DNA of 64,000 nt from assembly GCA_009617715.1 (NCBI GenBank), contig VTFK01000276.1, positions 682,001-746,000 on the forward strand, in the 5' to 3' direction. The DNA is from Plectrocnemia conspersa (taxonomy: Eukaryota; Arthropoda; Insecta; Trichoptera; Polycentropodidae). The notes beneath the pieces are model-generated. The model had not been told where the DNA came from, did not search any database, and saw only the letters and a list, made by a program, of their open reading frames with translations. The position numbers and the translations under genes were made by a program. How positions within the stretch are numbered: the stretch's first letter is position 1; each line of letters opens with the position of its first letter. This document shows, piece after piece, positions 44,525 to 56,869 of the stretch.

Positions 44525-45754
44525 CTGAAAGAATATACAAAAAAGTGCATCTATAATATCTTACCTACTGAACGCTCGGTACACTCGGCATTAACGCATG
44601 AAATTCATATTTAAACTGAGCTAATCGAATCGCCAGATATAGGTGCGCTCTGACTGACATAGCCGAGATCAAACACGAGCTAATGAAATACAATTTGTAA
44701 CATTCGGACACAGGTAAATGTACACATACATAAATCGTAGAGTTGGCATGAGACATGATGAGATTATAAACAAGGATATGAACAATTATACAACATGTCT
44801 TAGAACACAATGTTTATATCTCCGGAAATGTTTCTCAAAATAGCATCTTTAACATTTGCAATCAATCAATCAATGCTGGCATATTGTGGAATACAAAGCT
44901 ATTGACAAGCATATTTGCAGTATCCTGTTCTTGCCGAATCATATCCAGCGTGTATTTTGTTTTTTGAAAATTTTCTACCCTATAGCACATTTTAGAAACC
45001 TCAGATACGTGAACGTCTCACCTTTGCGCTTTTTAGTTGTGATATATACTATAGGTTGTGACATCAATGATAAATCATTATAATATAATTGCTCAGTTTA
45101 AAATCTGAAACATATGCTAACAAATCATAGCATTAGACTTTTTTCCCATGAATAATATATTGTATGCTACTCACTTTTTTCAACTATAATTCACAAAAAT
45201 GTTGACCACTATCATAAAATTATAAACATAGTATATCTAACATATACACATTCGTAAATAATAAATTATAGATTAATTATATAAGATTATTAACCTTTGC
45301 CACTGGAATACAATTATAAAATATCGAGAATTATCTGTCCATATTGTGTTAAAAAACATTGATTAGGAACGGCTCAAAATATGTTCCGTTCAAGATGGGG
45401 TCTGAATGAGAACTGACACTGTTTGAGTAAACAAGGTTAGCATTCTTTCATAAAATAAGTGACCTTAATTTTCCTAATGTATGAAATACAATTTTATAAT
45501 GCAATTTACTTTTATATTTAAATAAAGAGTGAAAGAGAAATATTTCCTGAATATAAATTCGCAGAACTGCACAAAAATACATAAAATTATTAGAAACCGA
45601 TATTTATGAAGAAGAATAAACTAATACAAAAAAACCCTACTAAATCTTGATGATTTTATAATTATATCAACATGAATATGTTCATCAATATACATATATA
45701 AAGTGATATCAAGATAGCTATAAATTTTCATAAAACTAATTTATTTATTGTATA
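44525..45754. other. Upstream flank of PLC-gamma coding region
   Basis: This is AT-rich DNA with no recognised element and no coding frame of note. It is presumably the beginning of the first intron if the mRNA starts further upstream. Confidence 0.4.
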
Positions 45755-46030
45755 TCTTCCGTTGTAACTTGACAGACGTTAGTTCAATACATTACAATGG
45801 GATAAACACAACCAACGCCTTTAAGAAAGTAGTGAGACACTAGACTGAAATCAGTCTATAAAGATGTGACAAACATTTTTCTAAATATTAACTATTATTA
45901 CACAGTTCCGTTTTATTTTGTTTATTCATCCGTTAGATAAGAAAAATCTAGGAAAATCAAATCTGATTGGAAGTGTAATTATATAATAATCAATAATTCC
46001 GATCTCCCAGACACAATAGAAAATCGACAA
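45755..46030 (-). repeat. SINE-like repeat, near full-length copy with tail hairpin
   Basis: On the - strand the copy carries 'ttttctattgtgtctgggag', 'gattttcctagatttttctt', 'tttcagtctagtgtctcac', 'ggttgtgtttat' and the tail hairpin at 45761-45798. A piggyBac-type MITE sits just beyond its 5' end (46049). Confidence 0.65.
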
Positions 46031-46048
46031 TTCGGGCGTGGTCCTTAA

Positions 46049-46456
46049 CCCTTTGAGTAGTAATAATTAATTTTACGTATTTTTCCAAAATAATATCTGT
46101 TATTTTTTAATTATTATTTTATATTGTATTAATAATAAATTATAGAAAAACATCAGTGATTCCCAACGTTTAATTTATCTTACTACTTTTTTGTATTAGT
46201 ATGTTTTAATAATTTATTTAAACATTTTTCCATTATTAAATTTCGAATATTTATTTTATATATTATTCGGCTTATGTGTATTTTTTTGTCAATTCAGAGG
46301 CTTTCAATATATTTTTTAAAAATATTTTTTGGTATGTTCATTTATTTGGTACTTTATAATTGATTGTCATGATTATTTCTTCAGTTATACATATGTAAAT
46401 ATATAACTATCTGAGGTACATCAAAACAGTAAAAGTTCGACCGATACCGCAAAGGG
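46049..46456. mobile_element. piggyBac-type MITE
   Basis: The ends CCCTTTG (46049) and CAAAGGG (ending 46456) are flanked on both sides by TTAA (46045-46048, 46457-46460), the piggyBac target. The 408-bp AT-rich interior has no coding frame. Confidence 0.8.
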
Positions 46457-46460
46457 TTAA

Positions 46461-47003
46461 AAGACGGTAATTTAGATTGTTAAAAATTAATGGAATTATC
46501 ACACAAACTAATGGTGCGGCGTGATAATGGGACGACTCATCAATAAGTCATTAAAATCTCTGAAATTATTTTTTTTAATTTAAAACTTGTCAAGTGGCAC
46601 AAAAGGAATAACTTCAAAATATGAGTCTACACCCCCATCGGACTCGCCACTGGGGATTTGCTTTGAAAGCGTACTCGGCATGCCTACACACATAGAGCTG
46701 CACCTCTGAGCCTATATATAATTAATTACATTAAAGTCCAGCTTACAGCATCCACTATTTATTTACGAAACCCTAATAAATAAAATGATTACAGGCAATT
46801 GAAATACATACTACCTAAATTAATGATAAAGTTTATTTTTAAGTTACGCAATAAATTATTTTGCTCGTATCTCGAAAAACTCGTAAGTTGAGATTTCACT
46901 GTACATCGATATTTTTATTTAATTATTTAAATTAAATTAATATCAACGTGACCTAAAAGGTTAACCTAATGCGTCACGATGGGCAAAAAACAATACATAG
47001 TAT
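46461..47003. other. Intergenic DNA with a SINE-tail hairpin
   Basis: The hairpin CGTGAC...GTCACG lies at 46947-46978, preceded by an ATTTAA-rich tract, in the same orientation as 754-789. No gene was seen. Confidence 0.45.
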
Positions 47004-47005
47004 TA

Positions 47006-47251
47006 CAGTGGTACTTCGGTTTGCGTTGACTTCGGTTATCGTCGGTTTCGGTGAATTTTTCTGCGAAAAAATTGTTTCGGTTTTCGTCGGTTGCCTCGGA
47101 TTTCGTCGTTTTTTACTGATTGCGAGTGTTAATACATATTATAATTATTACATGCATTGTAATGTTAATACATACTACAAATAATTGCTTTGGTTTTGGA
47201 TTTAAACGATTGTTTTCGGACGGATTAAAGACGAAAACCAAGGTACCACTG
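47006..47251. mobile_element. Tigger-type MITE
   Basis: Inverted ends CAGTGGTACTTCGGTTT (47006) and AAAACCAAGGTACCACTG (ending 47251) are flanked by TA duplications at 47004-47005 and 47252-47253. The 246-bp element lacks transposase. The end sequence is of a different subfamily from the two larger Tigger elements in the window. Confidence 0.85.
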
Positions 47252-47439
47252 TATATCAATACACAAAAAAAATATATAAAAATAATCATAAAATATTAAA
47301 ATTAAATGATACGAAGCGGACCAGCTCCTCGTGGCTGACATTAAACAGATCCAGCTTATTAAGAAGCCGGATGTCGACAGCCATATATAATAAACAAATA
47401 TCCTCTTATAAAGGTATATTAAGAACTAGTGTCTTAGAG

Positions 47440-48271
47440 CAGCGGTCGCCAATCTTTCGGTCTTCATGGACCACTTAACTCGCAGAGCACAACCATAATT
47501 TTTTCATAAAAGCAACATTCTAAATATGAAATGGTATTTTTTTCCATGAGGGAGACTTAGTGCTCGCCCAGGGCCGGCCCGAGGGGCAGGCAGTACAGGC
47601 GATCGCCTGGGGCGCTTGATCTTGTGGGGCGCCGTGATACCAAATAAAGGCGCAATATTTACTTAAAATTATCAAACAATATTGTTAAAAAATATAATCT
47701 GATATTATTTTTTTGTATACACTACTGTGCACTCTTTAGATTATTTCACGCGTAAAAAATCGCGACGAAAATAAAACTACAAATTCTTAAAATACCCACA
47801 ATCGCAAAAAAAAATATGGTGTCAAATATAATATTAAATTACTTTAATTTGAATTATTTTTGCGCTCATGTAATGAGTTAATAAAGTATTAATATGGGGG
47901 GGGGGCGCAAATTTCGTTTTTGCCTGCGGCGCACAATAACCTAGGGTCGGCCCTGTGCTCGCCCACTTATTACTGCCACGACCAGTTACGACGATCCGGG
48001 GATATAATTGGATGTTTTTTACTGGACTTTCATGACCGATGGGATAGTTTTTTAGAACAAGTTGCAACCTATAATTTGTATACGTGTGAGGTCTGGCACT
48101 TTTACTTGATAGTTGCATCACTTATACTGGATATTGGTCTGAGCCATTAATTACCGCACGGTCTTTTGAGGCGAAAGTCGAATCAGAATATAATAACACA
48201 TTTTAATAAACTAATTTCAAGTATATTTAAATTACTTCGCGGACAACCACAATTCCGGTTGGCGACCGTTT
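47440..48271. mobile_element. hAT-type MITE (outer), interrupted by a second hAT MITE
   Basis: The left end CAGCGGTCGCCAA (47440) pairs with TTGGCGACCGTTT at the right (ending 48271). Flanking 8-mers TCTTAGAG (47432-47439) and TCTTAGAA (48272-48279) are an imperfect target duplication, 7 of 8 matching. The interior is split by the element at 47579-47955. Confidence 0.75.
47579..47955. mobile_element. hAT-type MITE (inner)
   Basis: Inverted ends CAGGGCCGGCCCGAGG and CCTAGGGTCGGCCCTG are flanked by a perfect 8-bp duplication TGCTCGCC (47571-47578 and 47956-47963). It is 377 bp, non-coding, and younger than the element that hosts it. Confidence 0.92.
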
Positions 48272-49370
48272 TCTTAGAAGAGGCGTATAATATATTTATT
48301 TTATACAATATTATTTTATTTTACATGATATTCATCCGTGAGATTAAGAAAATCTAGATAAACCTAATCTGTGATGATATCCCAGACGCGATAGAAATAA
48401 GATTCGAATATTCGAATAAGACAATAAATTACAGTGAATTGAGACCCATTAATACGTTGCATTTAATGAAGCGGATATTTGAAGAAGTTGCTTGTGTGAA
48501 ATTTAAATAATTGTGCAGAATTTTTAGATCTTGGAATGGTATTTGAAACAATAAATAGAGCTATATAATAATGGGTGTATCAAGTGAAGACTTGAGCGGA
48601 TAAAAATTTACTTATTATTATTAGTAAAAAACGTAATTATTAGAAAGTGCCTCAGTGTTCTAAATTAGTATCGATAGTATTTAAATTATATACGATTGAC
48701 ATAAAGTGATACTTGTAGGAAACATTTATTTGCTGACATATAAATAGGATGGTGGGCATTGAACGATAACTTGAGTGACATTGAAAATATATTGAAGGTA
48801 AAAGTAATGATTATAAACCATGAATACGTAAGTGATATATATTGTTTATAGATTTATACATACATCTGTAATTATTTATAATAATAGAAACATAGCATTA
48901 TAAAATGTATATTAAGTATTGAAAATATGAAAATTATATAATGTAGTTCTGCGTCATTTCTCTTGTGCAACCGCTTCATTTTAAGTAAATAAGTTTACAG
49001 TTCTATTTTAAAAGCTCATAATAGAGGAATGAATGCAGCTCTAAATCAAATAAATACACAAGAATAATAAGCCTGAAGTAAATTACGGTTTAATTGTTAA
49101 GTAAATATGGGGTATGAGAGTAGTATTTTATGCATAATTTCGAAAGCAAATTAGTATATAATTTTGATAAATACATTGTATAAAACAGTAATATAACACT
49201 AAAAAGATAGTACATCATCACCAATGTTATAACAATTAAACATTAATATTTTTAACAAAGTAATGATTTCATTTATATGAATTTTTGTCACTTAAATACG
49301 CAAAAAATGTATGTAATTACTAAAAATAATAAAAATCACTCATAAAAAATGGTATAAAGAAAGGACAAAA
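48272..49370. other. Intergenic DNA with a SINE fragment
   Basis: A - strand SINE-like fragment ('cgtctgggat', 'aggtttatctagattttct', 'aatctcacggatgaa') lies at 48330-48400. The remainder is AT-rich without recognised genes. Confidence 0.45.
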
Positions 49371-49374
49371 TCTA

Positions 49375-49745
49375 TAGCATATGGAACAGCTTTTAGCCAA
49401 ATTAATGAAAATTTGAAAATATGTATTATGAAAGTTTATATGTGTAGATTCAAAAGCTGTCAAGTCCTTTAATATGAATTTAGAAGCGGTGTTCAAATTG
49501 TAGTCCAAAGTGCCGGTTAAATGTATGGCATATGTAACAACTTTTAGCCAAATTAATAATGCAATTCAAATATTTAAAATATGGACGCTAAAGATAATAT
49601 GTATAGATGCAAAAGCTCGATAGATGGTCCAAAGTAACAATGAAATGTATGGCATATGGAACAGCTTTTAGTCGAATTAATGATGCAATTCAAAAATATG
49701 GACACTGAAGGTAAGCCTTCAAGTCCAAAATCCAGCAAGTATAAT
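49375..49745 (+). repeat. Degenerate tandem repeat, three units
   Basis: The block 'ggcatatggaacagctttta' recurs at 49375, 49527 and 49651, each followed by 'aattaatgatgcaattcaaa'-like and 'aaaatatggacnctaaag'-like blocks. Unit spacing is about 152 and 124 bp, with internal deletions. The units are non-coding. I see no further copies in the window. Confidence 0.65.
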
Positions 49746-51120
49746 AAGGAAATTAACGAAAAGAAACAACAAACCAGTCAAATAAGATTCGTATTTATTA
49801 TTTATTCGTATTTTATATGAAAAGTATATTAATTATTTGTGAATGAGAAGTTGCAATATTTTATTTATAAATGAAAAAGGAAATATCGCATCCTGTTTTA
49901 TAAATAATTTTGCACCCTACGGATGTTAGCAGATAGTGGAGGTGGGGGAAGGGGAAGTCAAGGGCAATTATTGTCTATAATACATCCGGTCAGTCCCATT
50001 TTCTACCTGATGGATTAATTAACACTAGTTTATTATTAACTAGGACTGATCGTTTTTCTAATAATTCCGCTTTTAATCTCTCTAATTGAGTACAATAAAG
50101 TTTGACTGTGATAGTCTGACTAGGTTTTAATAATTCATAATGAATAACACCCGAAATATTCCACCAGACACAAAACTGTGTTGAAACTGATTGGTTTATT
50201 TATGTGAATTGCTATAAATGCTTTATTTTTCGCCTCCAGTAACAAATTGTATCAGAAATGAATCGGTTTAATACCGCCTTAGTATTGATTTTTCTTATCA
50301 AAATAAAAGCGTATTGAAATCAAGCGATTGCCATATGTTTGTAAAAAATTACCTCCATATGTTACATCTTTAATTCAATTCTTAGATTGGGGAGTTATTT
50401 CATCAATTAAACGGTAATAACATACTGGTCTTCTTAAAATGTTTGTTAACAAAGAGAAATTACACAATTCTGTACAAATAAGTAAAGCCTAAATTTAAAC
50501 TATACTATGTTTGCGTTAACAGTCAGTTTGAGTATTATATCTGTACTGTGTGCTTTAGAGCTAAAAACCCAAATTTGCCATATCTTTCTCAATTATAAAT
50601 AATGATGAAATGGATAGCAATCGAACTGACTGTATTAACACAAATAAAGTTATTTATGCCTGAAATATTTTTAAAAGTTGTTAAAAACCCTATATTATTT
50701 TCTTTTCTCTTTTGTTAGGGAAATTATAAATATACAACAGAAATATAACAATTTTTTTTTTAGAACATTTACTCGAAAAACACGTTTTTTATTAGACAAT
50801 TTAAATAAGCAATATATAAAATAATTGTTCTATAAAACGAATTGTTTATGGCATACTGTTTGAGAGATTAGGTGTGAACATTAGTGTAACAGTATGAATA
50901 GCATGAATAACTCTACAGTGAATCATTTTCCGAAAAATACCTTACATAAATGCACAAAAAATTCGTTTTATGGAACAAAGTATTTATTTAAATGCACTTA
51001 TCTCTTAAAATAATTCATTCTTTCAATATCATAATAATAAAATTGAGCAATAAAAAAATAGATTGTTTTGAATTCTGAGATATAAAAAATAAAATATAGT
51101 ATTATCATAATATGTTCAAT
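49746..51120. other. Intergenic DNA with a fold-back element copy
   Basis: A shorter relative of the LITAF-intron inverted repeat lies at about 50790-51010, with 'agcaatatataaaataatt' and 'ttttatggaacaaagtattt' arms. No gene was seen. Confidence 0.45.
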
Positions 51121-51365
51121 CCCGAGACTCACCCCGACCCGAAGCTTCTCAAAATTGAATAATTCACGAGATACTCATAAAAAAATTCAAAGAATTATAC
51201 ATCCCAAAAAGTAATGTAATAATTGATGAGAGCTTACTGTACAAGGGAAGACTTGGATGGAGGCAATGTATTTTGACTTCAAAAAAATTGGCATAAAATA
51301 TTTTATGCGTTGCGAATCAGAAAGTGGTTACATGTGAAATAACATTATATACAGGCTTGCTGAGA
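51120..51365 (+). pseudogene. piggyBac transposase fragment
   Basis: The frame reads FKELYIPKSNVIIDESLLYK then GRLGWRQ, continuing after a shift as GIKYFMRCESESGYM and IIYTG. This is the start of the catalytic domain of PGBD4-like piggyBac transposases, with the IDES aspartate present. Stops and frameshifts make it inactive. It directly abuts the dispersed repeat at 51355. Confidence 0.8.
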
Positions 51366-51645
51366 GGGGACAAATTCCCGGGGGGCCGTTCTCCTTGAGG
51401 GGCCCAACCGTGGAAAATCATAGCAAAAATATATTTATAAAAAAAGTAAAAACCGACCTCAAATAATGAATCTGAACTAAACTACAGTTGTTTGAGATGT
51501 ACCTATATACTGATATATTTCAGGTATAAGTTCCTTTAGCCCTTTATTATACATATTATACAAGAAATAAAAGGAGCGGACCATTGCCTTCAAAAGTACG
51601 CACTTTCTAAGTAGTACTTTCACAATAAACATTATTATTCAAAGG
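51355..51645 (+). repeat. Dispersed repeat, second copy
   Basis: It matches 3050-3290 block for block ('ggggacaaattcccgggg', 'aaaatcatagcaaaaatata', 'ccttcaaaagta'), with about 60 extra bases at 51447-51510. It is non-coding. Confidence 0.6.
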
Positions 51646-52335
51646 GACAGGTTGTAGTTTTTTGACATGGCTCCGTTTGTTTTAAAATTTGTGTGCAAAT
51701 TATTGTTGACTTTAATGCTTTTTGAACTTTTAAAAAATATTAGAAATGAGAGGAAATATTCAACGAATGTAAATTAGTAGCAGTAAATTTAGGTATTTGA
51801 TCTGAAAATTCAGATCGCAGTGGGAACGGTCGGTAACGAGCGTTCCTACTGAAATAAAATATTTCAGCCATGAAGTGGTTAATTAAGAAAGTTATTTAGT
51901 GGATTCTGATTAACCTGGGGTATGGAAAATATCTAAAATATGCATATGGAAAATTTGAAGGACTCAATTATCGATAAAGAAAGAAATGAGGAGTGATTCA
52001 AATGATCTATGGTAATCATTGTAAGCATAAAAAAGTATACACACAATCAGGAATAAAAGCTTGAAATTCGACCTACGATGGAGACACAAAGGTAATATTA
52101 ATTAAACTGTAATTACATCACCTACAGTTCAATTTATTCCACTGCTATATATCCATACTATTGAGTTTTTGTAATGAAACGTAATTTAAACAACATGAAA
52201 AAGATGTGTGATAAACATATGCGTAAAATAGGAAACTGTAATAAGTAAAATTGATTTGATTTTTTTGTAAGTGAAAACTGTAAAATTGGTTTATAGAAAC
52301 AGTTAATGATGTAGTTATATATATATATACACTAC
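51646..52335. other. Intergenic DNA
   Basis: There is a small imperfect hairpin at 51818-51851 (CAGTGGGAACG with CGTTCCTACTG). Nothing else was recognised. Confidence 0.35.
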
Positions 52336-53010
52336 AGGTCAAAAGTGTTGATATTTTTAATATAAATTAGATAAATTATAAAAAAAAAACATTACATTGT
52401 ATTTTGGCAGCAAAAAATAAAAAAATGATTTAATTGCCATTTCATTAAAAATCTACCCCTATTGAATAACAAGGCTTTAACTATCCATGGCATTTTTTTT
52501 AAATTAAATTTTTCTATGTAGTGGTTGATATGTTAGCCCGCTTACTCTGTATCATTCCATAAAGCTTTTTGGGAATTTAACGAGTGCTAGCGAATTTTTT
52601 AATCAAGCTCATCCCCAAAAAACTCAATTAGATTTAAATCTAGGGATTGGTGTAGCCAAATCATATTTTTATAATATTCTTTCTTCTTTTATTGGTAGAA
52701 AAAAAAGCACAATTTAGAAGTGTTTGGGAGCATTGGAAAATAAAACCTGGCCTGTTTAAATGTCTGCCCATAGGTAGTTCAATTTTTTTTAATTGTCTAT
52801 TTTTATGAGGTTTTCAACTCCCATTGCTGAGAAACAACCCCAAACCATAACTCAGCCTAATAGTTGGCACAATACAGTTACTGTTCATCCAACAAATACT
52901 CTTTGATTTGACCCAGTCATACCTCTTCTTTTCATTTTATCGTCGTAACAAAGGCTTTTTGTCAACAATATGTTCTCTAAATTTCGCTACTGCTAATCAT
53001 ATTTTATAAT
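52336..53010 (-). pseudogene. Tc1-type transposon relic
   Basis: The - strand holds MVWGCFSAMG near 52830, a diverged line of the QSPDLNPIE region near 52650, and KKLYGMIQSKRANIS near 52555, all typical of Tc1 transposases, in broken frames. The end 'acaggtcaaaagtgttgat' at 52335-52355 looks like a terminal repeat. The other end was not found. Confidence 0.65.
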
Positions 53011-54300
53011 TAATAGTAGCAAGAGATTTTTATTTTTAATGTCAATGAAAACAGTCCAATAATAATAAGTTCAATTAGACGAAATTAAAAAAAATCCAGA
53101 TTGTGATTTGTAGTTTTGAATGGACATAAATGAATGTTGAATAGAAAAAAATTAAAGAGTCGTTAAATGCGACATTGCATATTTAACAGCTGGACTGGAT
53201 TATACCACATGTCTCTGAATAGAATAAGAAAGGGCGAGTCTAAATAGAAACATATGCTATAATATTATTATGGAAAATAGAGAAAATAGTATAATTTTAA
53301 TTGGGTAACAATATTTTTAATAATTAAAATAAATAGGGTGGATTCATGACTATGAACATCATTGCAGGTTTTGTTCTTAAGCTTTTGAAGTAGTGTATAT
53401 ATATTTAAAAGACAAAGAATCTAAAAACTATCAGTTATTTTCAATATTCATGGATATGGAATTTAAAAATTGATTAATTAAGTGGTTGAAATATTTAAAA
53501 TTATACATTTCATGTTACGTTTAAAAGAATTTGCCCCTTATTTTCCATATTTATAGAAGAATTTTCATTTTGTTACTCTTCAAGGTTTGCGAAATATAGC
53601 TATGAAATAATAAAAAAATGTTACAGCTATTATGAAAGTGTAGGTAATACATAAAAAAAGGACAATGGGCTTAAAGGCGTCTAGACGTACCGCTACAAGA
53701 TATAAATAAATCGGCATTGAACAGCCCAGACATAAAAATTGATTTGCTCATATATAATAGTTGATACGCACTTTATACATAATATATGCGCACGCAAAGT
53801 TAAATGTATCGATTGCGCACACATACGAATCAAATGGCGCTGCGAATGTCCATATGTGTACGAACAAAAAGCTCATGAATTGAAAAATACGTCCGAAACA
53901 CGACCGAAGGGCTGTTATAGCGCATGACGTATGTCAGTTTAGCGAGTAATGTATGTTTAATTGAAGTTTTCGATGGCAAACGTGCGATGGCATCGGCGAC
54001 ATACGCCAGCGCGAAAGAGCAATTTTAACTTACAGTTCAGTCCGCGAAGATCATTTGGGCGGCCAGAAGGGTCAGTCTGCGGCTATTCGACGAGCCGACC
54101 AGCCGAAGGGCTGAGCGTAAAGGCGACTCTTCGGTTGACGTATGGATAAGAAAGCTCAGCCCGCGGCTCGGCTTAAAGCGCGCATGTCCGCTTCAGAGCG
54201 AGGCCTAGGTCGATCTGGAGTCGAACTAGGCCTAGACATTTAATTTCAAAGACTTAAACTCCTTCTGACCGCCGCGAGAGAAGAGGGCTGGTTACACCCT
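53011..54300. other. Intergenic DNA with a GC-rich stretch
   Basis: It is AT-rich to about 53700, then 53900-54330 is clearly GC-richer, with an imperfect palindrome AGGCCTAGGTCGA...TCGAACTAGGCCT at about 54200-54235. No gene family was recognised in it. It could be part of the adjacent R1-type repeat or another element. Confidence 0.4.
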
Positions 54301-54771
54301 GTCACCGAGCGGAGGCGAGCGCTCGTTCTTATTCTACTATATGTGGCCTTAACAACGCGAACGCTGGCCAGTGTTTTATCTAGCTACACTACAAAAATAA
54401 AATGTTAATAAAATTAAACAGCTCACAAAATACAAACATTTTCCAAAATAGTACACTACAAAAAAAAATATATATATAATAAATAGAAGAGGGGATATAC
54501 AAATAAATCTGTACATAATTAATAAAAAAAATTAAATTGTAGCAGTAAATAATTAATATAACTTCAATTATAATAAGCAAAAATATACAGTTTTCATAAA
54601 AAATAGCTAATTTATAATATAATTCTAAACCCTTTCGCCACCAACATATTTTTTCTTGAGCACATGCTTACATGATACTTATTTAAAATTTGCATCCGTC
54701 GTGTTCTGATCTGTCATCGTGCTTAATCAGCTCGTGACGCGTGTGGTTGAGTGGAGTTTTCAGGCTCCGAT

Positions 54772-55920
54772 GCTGAAAAATACACACTCTTCAACTGCCC
54801 AGCATGGACAACGGAAAGAAGCAACATAAGAGAAGCTTTCGGTGAAGAACATATTTCCCATCCATGCTGAAAGATGCAGGTTCATGGCCAAGGAACGGGA
54901 CGAGAGAATCAGAAGAGGCACCTAAAGTCCTGAACAAAATCCTGAATTAAATCCTGAAACCGATAGCAGGATCGCATAATGAGTGAGCAGCAAGCGAGTA
55001 CGGTTAGATACCTTCCCTTTCGCTCGCTCGCGTATTAAGTGACGAGAGTGAATGAGAAGTGAACATGCGGAACGAATGTAACGCGCGCTCTTATATCTCA
55101 TTCACTCTCGTCACTTAACACGCAAACGAGCGAAAGGGAATGTATCTCACCTTTGTAAGTACGTGAAGCTGACAATAAATTTATTATAATAATTATTAGG
55201 ACAGTTGAATTTTTTTTCTTAATTCCTGCAAATTATTTTTGGATTCAAAATCAAGAGCATCGCTTCAAACAACCATTTTGTTCAAAAATTTATTAACACG
55301 AATCGGTTTAGAGCGCGTTTTTAGTGATATAGTAACAGAAGCGTGATGTAGTTTTAATAAAAGAAGTACCAGAACGCTACTCACTTTTAGTATAATCATT
55401 GAGATTTTAGTTTATGTGAGCTCGGATACAAATATCCTGTTTTTTTATTTTCAGCGTTGTAGTTGCGTTGTTTAAAAATGTGCTGTCGGTGACTATTCAA
55501 TTAAGCTCAAATAATTTTTACCAGATCACGTAACCAGTCATATCCGAACGCGTTACGGTCATGGAAAAAGTACCAAAACAACGTTCCGGCCTGACTACAC
55601 CACTGGTTGTTGAAATTATTTAATACGAGAGATCGGCGGACGAGGCGCCACCGGTCGACGTCTTCCCGTCGAGGTCCACCAAATAATTTTACCCTCACCG
55701 CCGTCACGTTAGTATTACCAGAGTACTGCCTAGCTTTGTGGCTAAATATATCAGCCCCGACCTCAATAATTTAGCTCCCCTCTTATTGTTTGTGCAAATA
55801 ATATTATTAAAAAAATGTTTTGTCCTAGCGTGTTTATTTTTATATATTCGAGGCCATAATAATCTTAGCGACAACGCACTGGCCACCCAATGAGTTGTAT
55901 TGTATCTAAATAATAGACAG
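54772..55920 (+). mobile_element. R1-type LINE 3' end, composite repeat copy A
   Basis: The frame reads YTLFNCPAWTTERSNIREAF then GEEHI, the C-terminal Cys/His region of R1-clade ORF2. It is followed by a 45-bp fold-back (55013-55140) and the 'gaagctgacaataaattta' tail. The part from 55720 matches 59577-59760. A solo LTR and other DNA (about 55920-56700) separate it from the rest of its unit. Confidence 0.7.
55013..55140. repeat. 45-bp fold-back, copy A
   Basis: The arm 55013-55057 (starting TTCCCTTTCGCTCGCTCGCG) and the arm 55096-55140 (ending GAGCGAAAGGGAA) are reverse complements with about three mismatches around a 38-base loop. The same structure is at 59384-59511; in copy B only the left arm survives. 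Confidence 0.85.
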
Positions 55921-56073
55921 ATTCGCGGACGTAATTATATGACGTCACAACATAATAAGGGTGGATGGTTTGATATAAGCGGGATAGGAAGTTCTAGAAC
56001 ATGCTACGTCATAAACTATTAAATATAAACTCATCTCTATTTAGGAATAAAAGTTTTTTTATTTACTTAATAT

Positions 56074-56330
56074 TGTAGGGCCTGTTTATATTTATATTCA
56101 TATATAGATTTTTATTATGGTCAAAACTTGGCGGCTTTAATATTCTTAAAATCTCAGAGAATGTCGAGATTCAGCTTACCTAGTAGAAGTACTTCATTCA
56201 CAAAGTACGAGCGCATTGACTTGTAGCTATAAAGCTGTCTTGGACGGAAATAAATATATTATCACAGAATATACATAAAAGGCACTTCAGACACTCGTAC
56301 CGAGGCACCAGCTTTCATAAACCCTCGCTA
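56074..56330 (+). mobile_element. Solo LTR, diverged member of the TRIM family
   Basis: It starts TGTAGGGCCTGTTTATA and carries 'tttattatggtcaaaacttg', matching the 5' part of the LTRs at 28177 and 10942, then an 'aataaatatatta' poly(A)-like segment. The 3' limit is approximate. Confidence 0.6.
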
Positions 56331-56869
56331 GGAATACTAATTACTTATTATATATAAGAGTTTGAATATATTATACAAGTGAACAATATGAAAATGATTT
56401 ATATGTGTGATGTCATGCTGAATAATATATTATAATTTAATTATTCAGCATTTTTGGCCTTATTACTTTTTTCTCAATGATTTTTTGAAACAAGATAGTT
56501 AATTAATATTGCTAACGAACTAAATCAAGTTAATTAGATATAACTAAAACTCTACCAGTTGTCGTGTCTTAAAAAAAACTGTGATATTTCACACAGAAAA
56601 AAAATAAAAAAATGTTTTTTCCTTTATTTTTTTTATTTGAATTTCTAATATATGTATTAATAATATTGACATTGTTGCTTTTTCAACTATTTTGTTTAAT
56701 GGAGCAACGAATATTTTTTTTAATCGCAGCTGTTTTGAAACAAGATTGGGGTCTGGCTGGGTAACGAATTCACAATATATATTTTTCACATCGACGTTAA
56801 TAATTTCTGGTACTACGGCAGTTGCCGTGTCATAAAATTGCACTATATCCCACATATGTATTTATAAAA
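56331..56869. other. Tail of composite repeat A and AT-rich DNA
   Basis: From about 56780 the sequence matches 58165-58260 and 59745-59820 ('taataatttc.ggcactac', 'tatatcccacatat'), marking the end of unit A. The part before it is AT-rich with no gene. Confidence 0.5.
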
